64,000 bases of DNA from an uncultured Oscillospiraceae bacterium (GTDB lineage: Bacteria > Bacillota > Clostridia > Oscillospirales > Acutalibacteraceae). A program made the translations under genes and the position numbers. The notes below the pieces were generated by a model. It was not told the DNA's origin. It searched no databases and saw only the letters and a list, made by a program, of their open reading frames with translations. Positions 7,448 through 15,123 of the stretch are shown here, one piece after another. The stretch covers positions 1 to 64,000 of the forward strand of contig UQWL01000009.1 in assembly GCA_900544715.1 (NCBI GenBank), written 5' to 3'. Every line of letters starts with the position of its first letter. Within the stretch, counting starts at the first letter, position 1.

Positions 7448-9049
7448 TCAGCCGTTGAGGGCTGCGAAATTCTTTTTGTTCGCCTTGTAGAGCTCCTGAA
7501 AAACGGCGTAGTTACGGTCATAGACTGGCTTGACAGCCGGATTGGGCATGAAGGTCTTTTTCGCGGGCACCATCCGCTTCGCCTCGTCAAGGCTCGGCAG
7601 CAAACCGAGGCCGACCGCGACCACAACCGCCGCGCCAACCGCGCCGACGTTCTGCGGGCTGTCAACCGTTTCCACCTTGCGGCCGATGCAGTCCGCGAGG
7701 ATCTGGCATGTCACGTCAGACAGCGCGCCGCCGCCGACGAAACGAATCGTATCCGAGGTTTTGATCTTTTTCTCCTCGGTTTCCAGGAACCAGCGCAGGT
7801 GAAAGCAAACGCCCTCCGTCACAGCGCGGATGAGCTCCGTTTTGCCGGTTTCCAGGCTGATGTTGAAGAACATGCCGCGCGCGTTCGGGTCTTCAAACGG
7901 GCAGCGGTTGCCGTGCAGCCAGGGGGTAAAGATCACGCCGTTTGAGCCTGCCGGCACTTCGCTGATGACCTTCGCCATATAGTCGTAAAGGCTAGTATAA
8001 ACCGCCTCTTGCGATTCCGCCACATGCTTTTTCTCCAAATAGATATCGATCTCATCGAGCGCCAGGTGATCCTTCACCCATTCAAGGCACTTGCCCGCCG
8101 TTTCCAACTCTGCGAAATAGTTGAACCGCTCCGGCTGCGCGCCCACGATCGCCGCAACCATGGCGGAAGCATCCACAATGCTTTTGTCGACCACGGTGGA
8201 GACCCAGCCGCTTGTGCCGCAATAGATATGCGTATCGCCCAATGCGGTGGAGCCGGCCCCCACGCCGATGAGGGAAGCGTCCCCGCCGCCGCCGAACACG
8301 GCGGTGCCCGCTTTCAGGCCAAGCTCCGCGGCCGCTTTTTCCGTGATTTCTCCAACCTTGTCAGTGGATTGTTTGATCGGCGCAAGATGCTCTCTATTGA
8401 TGCCGAGCATATCGCACATCTCCTGGCTCCAGCCCTCTTTGCCCTTGCGGATATCATAGATCAGGGCGGCAAAGGCGGAATCCTGCGTCATGACAAATTC
8501 ACCCGTCATTTTGCAGATGAGGAATTCCTTCACATCCAGCCACTTATGTACGCGCTTAAAATTCTCCGGCTCATGGGCCTGCACCCACTTGTATTTCCAC
8601 ACGGGGTCTTTCACGCTCGCCGCAACCGCGCCGGTAATTTGTAAGCTTTTCAGCAGCTTGAATACATTTGCACCCGCGATTTGCGGGCCGTGGGCCAGGC
8701 CCTTTTTCAGCTCCTCTCGCGCACGCTGATCCATGTAGCTCATCGCGCGGCGCACCGGTTCCCCGTCTTTATCCACGAGCACGACGCCCTGCATCTGCGA
8801 GCAGAAGGAAACGCCACTGATCTGAGCCGGGTCCATGCCGGAGGCGTCAAGCACCTCCCGCGTGCTCGCGCACATGGCTTCCCACCATTCGGCGGGGTCC
8901 TGCTCCGCGCCGCCATCCGGCAGCACATAGAGCTCATACCCACGCATGGCCGCCGCCGTTAGGCGGACGATCTCGCCGATCTCAAACAGGCAGGTTTTTA
9001 CGCCCGTGGTGCCCACGTCGTAGGTGATAACATAGGTCGGTTCTTTCAT
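7448..9049 (-). CDS. FGGY-family carbohydrate kinase (xylulokinase-like)
   Basis: 533 residues. The FGGY family phosphorylates ketoses, polyols and related sugars with ATP. Visible: the N-terminal ATPase phosphate-1 loop YDVGTTGVKTCLF, a substrate-side loop SYMDQRA where xylulokinases usually have W-x-D-x-R, the phosphate-2 loop YCGTSGWVST, and the C-terminal adenosine motif VGGGALSD followed by VGAVGAAVVVAVG. The start is ATG 9049 behind GGAGGG; thirteen extra codons upstream are not needed. It lies 71 nt downstream of the TetR gene on the same strand. The aminotransferase/aldolase genes across the divergent region suggest a shared catabolic pathway; the sugar is unknown. Confidence 0.85.
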   Translation of the reverse strand: MKEPTYVITYDVGTTGVKTCLFEIGEIVRLTAAAMRGYELYVLPDGGAEQDPAEWWEAMCASTREVLDASGMDPAQISGVSFCSQMQGVVLVDKDGEPVRRAMSYMDQRAREELKKGLAHGPQIAGANVFKLLKSLQITGAVAASVKDPVWKYKWVQAHEPENFKRVHKWLDVKEFLICKMTGEFVMTQDSAFAALIYDIRKGKEGWSQEMCDMLGINREHLAPIKQSTDKVGEITEKAAAELGLKAGTAVFGGGGDASLIGVGAGSTALGDTHIYCGTSGWVSTVVDKSIVDASAMVAAIVGAQPERFNYFAELETAGKCLEWVKDHLALDEIDIYLEKKHVAESQEAVYTSLYDYMAKVISEVPAGSNGVIFTPWLHGNRCPFEDPNARGMFFNISLETGKTELIRAVTEGVCFHLRWFLETEEKKIKTSDTIRFVGGGALSDVTCQILADCIGRKVETVDSPQNVGAVGAAVVVAVGLGLLPSLDEAKRMVPAKKTFMPNPAVKPVYDRNYAVFQELYKANKKNFAALNG

Positions 9050-9120
9050 GCAAAACCCTCCAAAAATATGATTCCAGTTCACACACAAAGCTTATCGTTA
9101 CGGGGCGTTCCCCGCCGCTT

Positions 9121-9822
9121 TCATTCAGGCTTAGCCGGTGCTTCCTGCCCACGGCCCATTGTAAACGCGCCTTCAATAAATTTGAGCATCTGCTCCACAA
9201 CAAAATCATCGCGGGAAAGGATATCCTCGCCCACATAAATTTTAAACCGCTCCTGATAATAGCCACAGGCATAGGAAAACTGAAGATTTATAAAGAGGTT
9301 GTCGAGCAAAAAGGCAAACATCCGGGGATCGATATCCCCACGGATTAACCCCTCCTGCTGTGCCTGCGCGATGACCTGCGTATACACGGCGGCGGAAACC
9401 GCCTCCATATCCTGCGAGATCAGCCGCACCAGCTCCGCATTATTTTCCGAAGTCATTTCATTATAGAGCTTGATGAGATTCCCGAGCTGCCGGGAGGTGG
9501 TCTGCACGGTGCGGATAATCTGCTCCAGCTTATCGCGAACGTCTATCTCCGCCTGGGAGAGCGGCCCGAGCGTCTCCTCCAATATGGAGATGCCGTGGTG
9601 CACGGCAGTCAGGAACAGATCCTGCTTTGTATTAAAATACTTATAAAGCGAGCCGACACTAACGCCCGCCTTGCTGGCGATCACATTAATATTGGCGTTA
9701 TCGAAGCCCTTGTTGGCAAATTCCCCGATTGCCGCGGCCAAGATTCTGTGCCGCTTCTCCTCCGGGATATTCTCAAACGTTTTCTTATGATAGATCGGCT
9801 GGTTTCCACCGGCTGTATCCAT
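9121..9822 (-). CDS. TetR/AcrR-family transcriptional regulator
   Basis: 233 residues. The DNA-binding domain lies near the N-terminus (HRILAAAIGEFANKGFDNAN, then SKAGVSVGSLYKYFNTKQDL), with an all-helical ligand-binding C-terminal part. ATG 9822 lies about 13 nt after GGAAAGGA. An open frame continues upstream to 10107, but it runs through the promoter and operator and lacks protein-like character. First gene of the tetR-kinase-EEP unit and divergent from the aminotransferase; identical 9-bp half sites near both promoters suggest it represses both arms. Confidence 0.85.
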   Translation of the reverse strand: MDTAGGNQPIYHKKTFENIPEEKRHRILAAAIGEFANKGFDNANINVIASKAGVSVGSLYKYFNTKQDLFLTAVHHGISILEETLGPLSQAEIDVRDKLEQIIRTVQTTSRQLGNLIKLYNEMTSENNAELVRLISQDMEAVSAAVYTQVIAQAQQEGLIRGDIDPRMFAFLLDNLFINLQFSYACGYYQERFKIYVGEDILSRDDFVVEQMLKFIEGAFTMGRGQEAPAKPE

Positions 9823-9898
9823 AGTATCATAGCCATCCTTTCCCGCGCACCAGCCTGCGGCCGGAGCCATCCCACCGGCACAAAACACACGCTCAAAA

Positions 9899-9916
9899 AA
9901 TGAGTGGCCGCTCACC
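9899..9916. promoter_or_regulatory. Putative TetR operator O1
   Basis: On the minus strand GGTGAGCGGCCACTCA is an imperfect palindrome immediately after the tetR -10. It shares GGTGAGCGG and the following A-TCA pattern with the site at 10160-10177. Confidence 0.6.
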
Positions 9917-9925
9917 CTTTTTCTT

Positions 9926-9953
9926 ATTTTAACATACTGACGGAAAAAATCAA
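9926..9953 (-). promoter_or_regulatory. tetR promoter
   Basis: Minus strand: -35 TTGATT (9948-9953), 16-bp spacer, -10 TAAAAT (9926-9931). The operator at 9899-9916 lies just downstream. Confidence 0.55.
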
Positions 9954-10128
9954 TGAAAATACGGAGTTTTTTTGCATTTTTCCTCCCCGTGCCTTTCCAA
10001 CACTCCTCAAAGGCCATCTGTATCAAAAGATGGCTCCTCACAGTAACATCCCGCATACCACGGCGGCCATTCAAATACGCATGGCTGATATACGTCCCTA
10101 TTTTCATAAAAAATTCATAAATTTTGAT

Positions 10129-10156
10129 TTGACAAGCTTGAAAAGTATGCTATACT
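10129..10156 (+). promoter_or_regulatory. Aminotransferase promoter
   Basis: TTGACA (10129-10134), 16-bp spacer, TATACT (10151-10156) with an extended -10 TG: a strong sigma-A promoter. Confidence 0.85.
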
Positions 10157-10159
10157 GTA

Positions 10160-10177
10160 GGTGAGCGGAGATTCACC
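10160..10177. promoter_or_regulatory. Putative TetR operator O2
   Basis: GGTGAGCGGAGATTCACC, with palindromic ends GGTGA/TCACC, lies directly after the aminotransferase -10, over the probable transcription start. Its first nine bases are identical to the half site in O1. Confidence 0.6.
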
Positions 10178-10246
10178 CTCGCAGGAGGGGGTTTCCATAA
10201 AAGCCCGAATTTCGAGAGAGTCAATATGAAGGAGGAAACTGAACGT

Positions 10247-11722
10247 ATGGACAATCGTTACGCCATCAGCAATTATCCGGATGCGGCGGCCGTCACCAAG
10301 CAGCTCGACGAGCTGATCAAGCTGCCGATCTACACCATCAGCCCGGAGGCCCTCAAGCACTATGAAGAGGACTATTTCGACAAAAAGTGCGCGAAATCCA
10401 AAGAGATGATCGAGGAGGCCAAAACGGTAATCCCCGGCGGCGTGCAGCATAACCTTGCCTTCAACCACCCGTTCCCGCTGGTGTTCACCAAGGCGGACGG
10501 CGCATATCTCTATGATATCGACGGCAACAAATACTACGACTTTTTGCAGGCGGGCGGCCCCACGGTGCTCGGCTCCAACCCGAAGGTCGTGCGCGATCAG
10601 GTGATTGAGCTTCTCAACACCTGCGGCCCTTCCACCGGCCTGTTCCATGAGTTTGAATATAAGCTTGCTAAAAAGGTATGCGATAGCGTGCCGAATGTTG
10701 AGATGTTCCGCATGCTCAACTCCGGCTCCGAGGCCTGCATGGCTGCGGTGCGTGTCGCGCGCCTTGCCACGAAGAATAAGAATATCATCAAGATGGGCGG
10801 CGCCTATCACGGCTGGAGCGATCAGCTTGCCTACGGCATCCGTGTGCCCGGCTCCAAGTTTACGCAGGCGCACGGCGTTCCGCTTTACATCTTTAAGCAC
10901 ACGCAGGAGTTCTTCCCGAACGATCTCAACGATCTGGAAAGAAAGCTCCGCTTTAACCAGATGCGCGGCGGCACGGCGGCGGTCTTCATTGAGCCGGTCG
11001 GCCCGGAGAGCGGCACCCGTCCGCTCGACAAGGATTTCAACAAGGGCGTAGAGCGCCTTTGCCGCAAATACGGCGCGCTGCTCGTATTCGACGAGGTCGT
11101 CACGGGCTTCCGTATCGGCATGGCCGGTGCGCAGGGTTACTTCGACGTTTCCCCCGACCTCACGGTATTCGGCAAGGTCATCGCGGGCGGTTACCCGGGC
11201 GCGGGCGGTCTCGGCGGCAAGAAGGAATACATGAAATATCTGGCGGCCGGCATTCAGACGGGCGACAAGGTTCACAAAGCACTCATCGGCGGCACAATGG
11301 CGGCAACGCCCATCAGTTGCGTGGCCGGTTACTATACGCTGGAAGAAATTGAGCGCACCAACGCCTGCCAGAAGGCCGGCGAAATGGGCGACCGCATCAC
11401 CACCGGCCTACAGCAGCTCATCCAAAAGCACGGCCTGCCGTTTGTCGCCTTCAATCAGGGCTCTATCTGCCATTTGGAAACGGTCGGCACCATGCACTTC
11501 TCCATCGACTGGGGCAAGCTGTGGAAGGTTCCGGGTGTGCTCAAGGCGACCTCCGAGCGCAAAGCGGTCATGGAGCACATGGGCGCTGCCTACATGGCGG
11601 AAGGCCTTGTGACCTTAGCCGGCAGCCGCCTGTATACAAGCGCTGCCTATACGCCGGAGATGATCGACGATGCTCTGACCCGTTTCGACAGAGTGTTCGA
11701 TACAGTCACCGTTCAAAAATAA
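10247..11722 (+). CDS. Class III (GSA-aminomutase-like) PLP aminotransferase
   Basis: 491 residues. PLP enzyme of the fold-type I, class III group, which includes glutamate-1-semialdehyde aminomutase and omega-aminotransferases. Motifs: NSGSEACMAAVRVAR (cofactor phosphate region), GAYHGW, FDEVVTGFRIG (Asp to PLP nitrogen) and the Schiff-base lysine Lys310 in VFGKVIAGGYP. The roughly 60-residue N-terminal extension is longer than in HemL, and no haem genes are near, so a catabolic aminotransferase is more likely than HemL. ATG 10247 is used because AAGGAGG precedes it; an upstream ATG at 10226 precedes that SD. Followed by a terminator and then the aldolase. Confidence 0.82.
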   Translation: MDNRYAISNYPDAAAVTKQLDELIKLPIYTISPEALKHYEEDYFDKKCAKSKEMIEEAKTVIPGGVQHNLAFNHPFPLVFTKADGAYLYDIDGNKYYDFLQAGGPTVLGSNPKVVRDQVIELLNTCGPSTGLFHEFEYKLAKKVCDSVPNVEMFRMLNSGSEACMAAVRVARLATKNKNIIKMGGAYHGWSDQLAYGIRVPGSKFTQAHGVPLYIFKHTQEFFPNDLNDLERKLRFNQMRGGTAAVFIEPVGPESGTRPLDKDFNKGVERLCRKYGALLVFDEVVTGFRIGMAGAQGYFDVSPDLTVFGKVIAGGYPGAGGLGGKKEYMKYLAAGIQTGDKVHKALIGGTMAATPISCVAGYYTLEEIERTNACQKAGEMGDRITTGLQQLIQKHGLPFVAFNQGSICHLETVGTMHFSIDWGKLWKVPGVLKATSERKAVMEHMGAAYMAEGLVTLAGSRLYTSAAYTPEMIDDALTRFDRVFDTVTVQK

Positions 11723-11732
11723 ACCAATTTTT

Positions 11733-11764
11733 CCGGCGGCGTTGCTGCGCCGCCGGATTTTTTC
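11733..11764 (+). terminator. Intercistronic terminator between aminotransferase and aldolase
   Basis: CCGGCGGCG/CGCCGCCGG around TTGCTG, followed by ATTTTTTC. The aldolase SD begins about 4 nt later and no promoter is evident between, so the aldolase is probably reached by partial read-through. Confidence 0.8.
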
Positions 11765-11783
11765 AGTAAAGGAGGCTTATTCG

Positions 11784-13013
11784 TTGGATATGGAAATCAT
11801 GCAAGCCAAGGAGCTTGTGGTCCGCGCGGGCAAACAGCTCGTGAAAAGCGGCCTCATTGCGCGCACCTGGGGCAACGTCAGCTGCCGTGTGAGCGATACG
11901 CAATTTGTGATCACCCCCAGCGGCAGGGCGTATGAAACCCTCACGCCGGAGGAAATTGTTCTGGTCAACATTGCGGACTTAAGCTATGACGGGGATGTAA
12001 AACCCTCTTCCGAAAAGGGCATCCATGCCTCCGCCTACCAACTCCGCCCGGAGGTCAACTTTGTCATTCACACGCATCAGGTAAACGCCAGCATTGTCAG
12101 CCCCTTGGGCTTTGATATCAACAATATCGCGCCGGAAAGCGCGGCCATCATCGGCGATCATGTCCCAATGGCCGCTTACGGCCTGCCCGGCACCGGAAAA
12201 CTGCGCAAAGGGGTCATTGCCGCCATTGGGCGCTCTGACAGCAAAGCCGTCATCATGGCGCACCATGGCGCCGTGTGCATGGGCAAGGATTATGAGGAAG
12301 CCTTCGCCGTCGCCTCCGAGCTGGAAAAGGTGTGCGCCCGCCACATTGCGGAGCGCTACCGCGAGGCCACAGGCAAGGTGATTGACACCTTTGAAGAAAT
12401 CCACGATTATGTGATTGAAACCATCGGCAAAAAGGGCAGGGATGCCGCCCCCGTTACCGCTTATGAAAGCGAACGCGACGGCGCGATGTGCAACCTGACC
12501 AAGCCCGGCAGCGAGGAGATCCTGCGGGTGGATATCGCCACCGGCCGGATCGCGGGCGACGCTACGGCCTTTGTGCCGGAGGCCGACCTGCACCGCGCGG
12601 TATATGCCAAGCGGGACGGGATCCATTATATCATTCATTCCCAGCAGCCTGATATCATGGCTGCCTCCCGCCTGGGCCGCACCATGAAACCGCTGCTCGA
12701 CGATTTCGCTCAGATCGCGGGCGCAACGGTGCGCTGCGCAGTGTTTAACCCTTCCAGCACAATGACAACCTCCAAAAAGGTTGTCAAAGCGCTCAAAGGG
12801 CGTGACGCCGTGCTGCTCAAGGATAACGGCGCGCTTTGCTGCGGACCCTCCAAGAGCGATGCGCAGGCCACCGAAATGGTTATGGATAAAGGCTGCAAAA
12901 CCATGCTGGGCGCGGCTTTGTTTGATACCGCAAAGCCCATCAATGCGATTGAAACCCGCCTGATGCGCTTTATCTATAAAACAAAGTATTCCAAACAGGC
13001 GGAAAAGAAATAA
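11784..13013 (+). CDS. Class II aldolase/adducin-like protein with two tandem domains
   Basis: 409 residues, about twice a single class II aldolase (L-fuculose-/L-ribulose-phosphate aldolase group). The first domain (about 1-215) keeps the zinc and acid/base residues: Glu77 (KPSSEKG), His96 and His98 (VIHTHQ) and His161 (MAHHGAV). The second domain (about 240-395) has the same layout but HSQQ instead of HxH and LLKDNGAL instead of an NHG motif, so it has probably lost the metal. TTG 11784 is 8 nt from AGGAGG; ATG 11790 is possible. The gene context suggests cleavage of a phosphorylated ketose or a derivative. Confidence 0.8.
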   Translation: MDMEIMQAKELVVRAGKQLVKSGLIARTWGNVSCRVSDTQFVITPSGRAYETLTPEEIVLVNIADLSYDGDVKPSSEKGIHASAYQLRPEVNFVIHTHQVNASIVSPLGFDINNIAPESAAIIGDHVPMAAYGLPGTGKLRKGVIAAIGRSDSKAVIMAHHGAVCMGKDYEEAFAVASELEKVCARHIAERYREATGKVIDTFEEIHDYVIETIGKKGRDAAPVTAYESERDGAMCNLTKPGSEEILRVDIATGRIAGDATAFVPEADLHRAVYAKRDGIHYIIHSQQPDIMAASRLGRTMKPLLDDFAQIAGATVRCAVFNPSSTMTTSKKVVKALKGRDAVLLKDNGALCCGPSKSDAQATEMVMDKGCKTMLGAALFDTAKPINAIETRLMRFIYKTKYSKQAEKK

Positions 13014-13283
13014 GTTGTTCAATTATGATTGCGAAACACAGCTTACCGCAACCGCACAAAACAGGGAGATGCATCCTGCCATAAAGCGGGGTACACTGTT
13101 CGGACAGAGGGATCTCTTTGTCCGAACTGCGGATGCTACCGCCATTCGTTTGTTTATTTGCCATCTTCTTTTACCCCCTTATATACGGAAACGGCCCGTC
13201 GTCAGAAATGACGCGGGCCGTTTCTGCTCCCCCATGGCTTTTCAAATTCGAAAATTCAGAAACGCTTTTTTCATAAATTGATA
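13014..13283. other. Intergenic region with hairpins, no clear gene
   Basis: Contains an inverted repeat TCGGACA/TGTCCGA (13100-13125) and a 10-bp stem AAACGGCCCG/CGGGCCGTTT (13189-13223) that may end the aldolase transcript, although no T tract follows. A short plus-strand frame (13029-13211) encodes LCPNCGC, reminiscent of a zinc ribbon, but has no SD and is not convincing. Confidence 0.4.
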
Positions 13284-13313
13284 TTGTGAAAAGACCGTGA
13301 AATATGATATAAT
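13284..13313 (+). promoter_or_regulatory. Promoter of the lipoprotein gene
   Basis: TTGTGA (13284-13289), 18-bp spacer, TATAAT (13308-13313) with extended TGA. It leaves a leader of about 170 nt with no recognised riboswitch. Confidence 0.7.
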
Positions 13314-13487
13314 AGCGTCAAAAGATCCGTTTGACGCTTTGGAAAAATGCCTGTCGGCACAAAGTGCCTCCTGCCGCACGGTGGCAACTTCATTTTTCTC
13401 AAATGATATATTATTTTCAATCATATTGTTATTTCTGTGATACATGCCTCCGGATCAACGGATCGCTCACAGAGGAAAGGGGAAAAG

Positions 13488-14285
13488 ATGAATCAAGCCG
13501 TTCGTAAACTGATTGCGTTGCTCGCCGCCCTAGCGCTCGTATGCTCACTCGCCGCGTGCAGCGGCCAGCAGTCAGAGGAGGAAACCACCACTGAGCCTCC
13601 CATCATCAGCAAAACCAAAAAGCCGGATGCCAACGCAGAGGTGCTCGCCTATTTTAACCGCCTGGTCAACAGTGCCAAACAGAGCAATCCCGAATTTACG
13701 ATGACCAAGGAGCCAAAAGTTTCTGAGGTGAAAACCACCAACCAAACGCTCACCGATCTCGCCCCTACGCTGCAACAGCTCATGCTCAATCAAACAAGTC
13801 TCTCCTCAAAGGATCAAAAGCTCTCGGAGGTCCTGCCTGTTTCCGGCCAGGAGTGGGCGAGCCAATTAACCCCTTCCGACATCCGTTACGCGATGTGTGT
13901 GCAGGAAGACGGCCTTTATAAAATCACAATCTTCTTCCGGGATGAAAAGGAACCCGCGCCTTTGACAAGCCGACATGGCAAAGCATTTGATATGGAAGAC
14001 CGCACTGCCATTGAGGAGGAATTCCAAAAGGCCAAAGATTATATGCAGCTTGGGGACTATAGCGTGTTGTTCACCGGCTCCTCGATTGAATGTGAAATCG
14101 ACCGTGCAAACGATGAAATCCAAAAGCTGGTGTATCACAAGCGGATGCATCTTGATGCACAGGTCACCGGCGTTGGCAAGCTTGCATCTGCGGGTCAAAT
14201 TGATTTTAGCTGCATTCTAGAAATCCAAACAGAGTTTCATTTCACTTGGCCGCATCCGGAAACCTCGACCGGCGCGGAAGCTTAA
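13488..14285 (+). CDS. Uncharacterised secreted lipoprotein
   Basis: 265 residues. A signal peptide ends in the lipobox LAAC, so Cys24 should be lipidated and the protein held on the outer face of the membrane. A linker rich in Glu, Thr and Pro (about 26-45) is followed by an alpha/beta-looking domain with no motif I recognise. I cannot assign a function. ATG 13488 is preceded by AGGAAAGGGG. A single-gene unit with its own promoter and terminator; the next gene also encodes an exported protein. Confidence 0.8.
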   Translation: MNQAVRKLIALLAALALVCSLAACSGQQSEEETTTEPPIISKTKKPDANAEVLAYFNRLVNSAKQSNPEFTMTKEPKVSEVKTTNQTLTDLAPTLQQLMLNQTSLSSKDQKLSEVLPVSGQEWASQLTPSDIRYAMCVQEDGLYKITIFFRDEKEPAPLTSRHGKAFDMEDRTAIEEEFQKAKDYMQLGDYSVLFTGSSIECEIDRANDEIQKLVYHKRMHLDAQVTGVGKLASAGQIDFSCILEIQTEFHFTWPHPETSTGAEA

Positions 14286-14314
14286 CCCACAAAATTTACA
14301 GCCTGATACCTTGA

Positions 14315-14357
14315 ACAGCCCAGCAGCCAACTTCAGATGGCGCTGGGCTGTTTTTTT
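14315..14357 (+). terminator. Terminator of the lipoprotein gene
   Basis: ACAGCCCAGC/GCTGGGCTGT stem followed by seven T. Confidence 0.85.
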
Positions 14358-14409
14358 GTGGCCGTAACGCTTCCAAACAGACGTGTGCCCAGATAACCAG
14401 TGGAGGAAA

Positions 14410-14541
14410 GGGCCATCGAATCTTTGATTTTTTATTACGAAGCGAAGCGGAGTAACAAAACAAAGCCCGCCGCAACCACAAAGATTAAAGAGATACACGC
14501 TACTCACGAGAGGAGAAGTTTACCGGCTATCTTTTATTTTA
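14410..14541 (+). repeat. Intergenic repeat family, copy 1
   Basis: Shares TATTACGAAGCGA, CGCAACCAC, TAAAGAG, CACGAGA and CCGGCTAT-TTTTATT in the same order with copies near 23.0 kb and, inverted, near 52.9 kb. This copy has an extra stretch of about 15 nt after the first block. Non-coding. Confidence 0.75.
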
Positions 14542-14595
14542 TAGAATGTTTATAATTTTATTCAATTTTAATCGACACATCTTATTAATATTGCC

Positions 14596-14624
14596 TTGAC
14601 AGAAACGACACATTGTTGTATGGT
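14596..14624 (+). promoter_or_regulatory. Promoter of the interrupted secreted-protein gene
   Basis: TTGACA (14596-14601), 17-bp spacer, TATGGT (14619-14624). Confidence 0.55.
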
Positions 14625-14709
14625 GGCGATAGAATGGTTCTGATACCTGATTGAAAAAGCCATGCGATAATTCAGAAACCAGCTTCAACTGAAAAGAGGA
14701 GGATTTACT

Positions 14710-15114
14710 TTGCGAAAAGAAAAAAAGCAGCACTCTCCCGCCTACCGGGCGCTCGCAGTTTTGTTGAGCGCAATGATTTTATTACTCTCTTTGGGCATGG
14801 GTGCCACCGCGGGTTCAAAAGAGGCCAATATCATCTACTCCAACGGTTACAAAATCGAAAAAATCACCAACCCCACCACCGGCCAGGGTGAAACAGACGG
14901 CATCATCCAGGGCGGGGACCGCAACAACTGCTATGCCTGGGCCATGACAGAGCGCGATGGATTCATCTATATTGGCACCAACCGGAATATCCTTGGCGGC
15001 ATGATCGCGCAGTTCGCACAGGCGATGACGCAGGCAGGCCTTACCTACGATCAGGTTTGGGATATTGTGAATGCAATCACCAATGGCGAAGTGCCGGCCT
15101 TTTCCGCACAGTAA
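14710..15114 (+). CDS. N-terminal part of an interrupted secreted protein
   Basis: 134 residues from TTG 14710 (GAGGAGG 8 nt upstream). It begins with a signal peptide (basic start, hydrophobic core about 13-31, then GATAG). The mature part reads like the first blades of a propeller-type extracellular protein (YAWAMTERDGFIYIGTNRNI). Translation stops at TAA 15112-15114, but the same frame continues without shift into the next gene with matching protein character. This is therefore most simply the first piece of one gene of about 2.06 kb broken by a single nonsense codon, or a base error. Confidence 0.6.
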   Translation: MRKEKKQHSPAYRALAVLLSAMILLLSLGMGATAGSKEANIIYSNGYKIEKITNPTTGQGETDGIIQGGDRNNCYAWAMTERDGFIYIGTNRNILGGMIAQFAQAMTQAGLTYDQVWDIVNAITNGEVPAFSAQ

Positions 15115-15123
15115 AGCAGGCCG

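Noticed and set aside
9823..10107. N-terminal extension of the TetR gene
   Set aside because: Covers the promoter and operator region; the encoded residues are not TetR-like.
10115..11275. Long open frame (386 codons) on the minus strand opposite the aminotransferase
   Set aside because: Shadow of a GC-rich coding strand; no SD, no domain, and the plus-strand gene has clear PLP motifs.
10247..11722. Naming the aminotransferase HemL
   Set aside because: No haem genes nearby, a longer N-terminus, and a catabolic neighbourhood; only the fold is shared.
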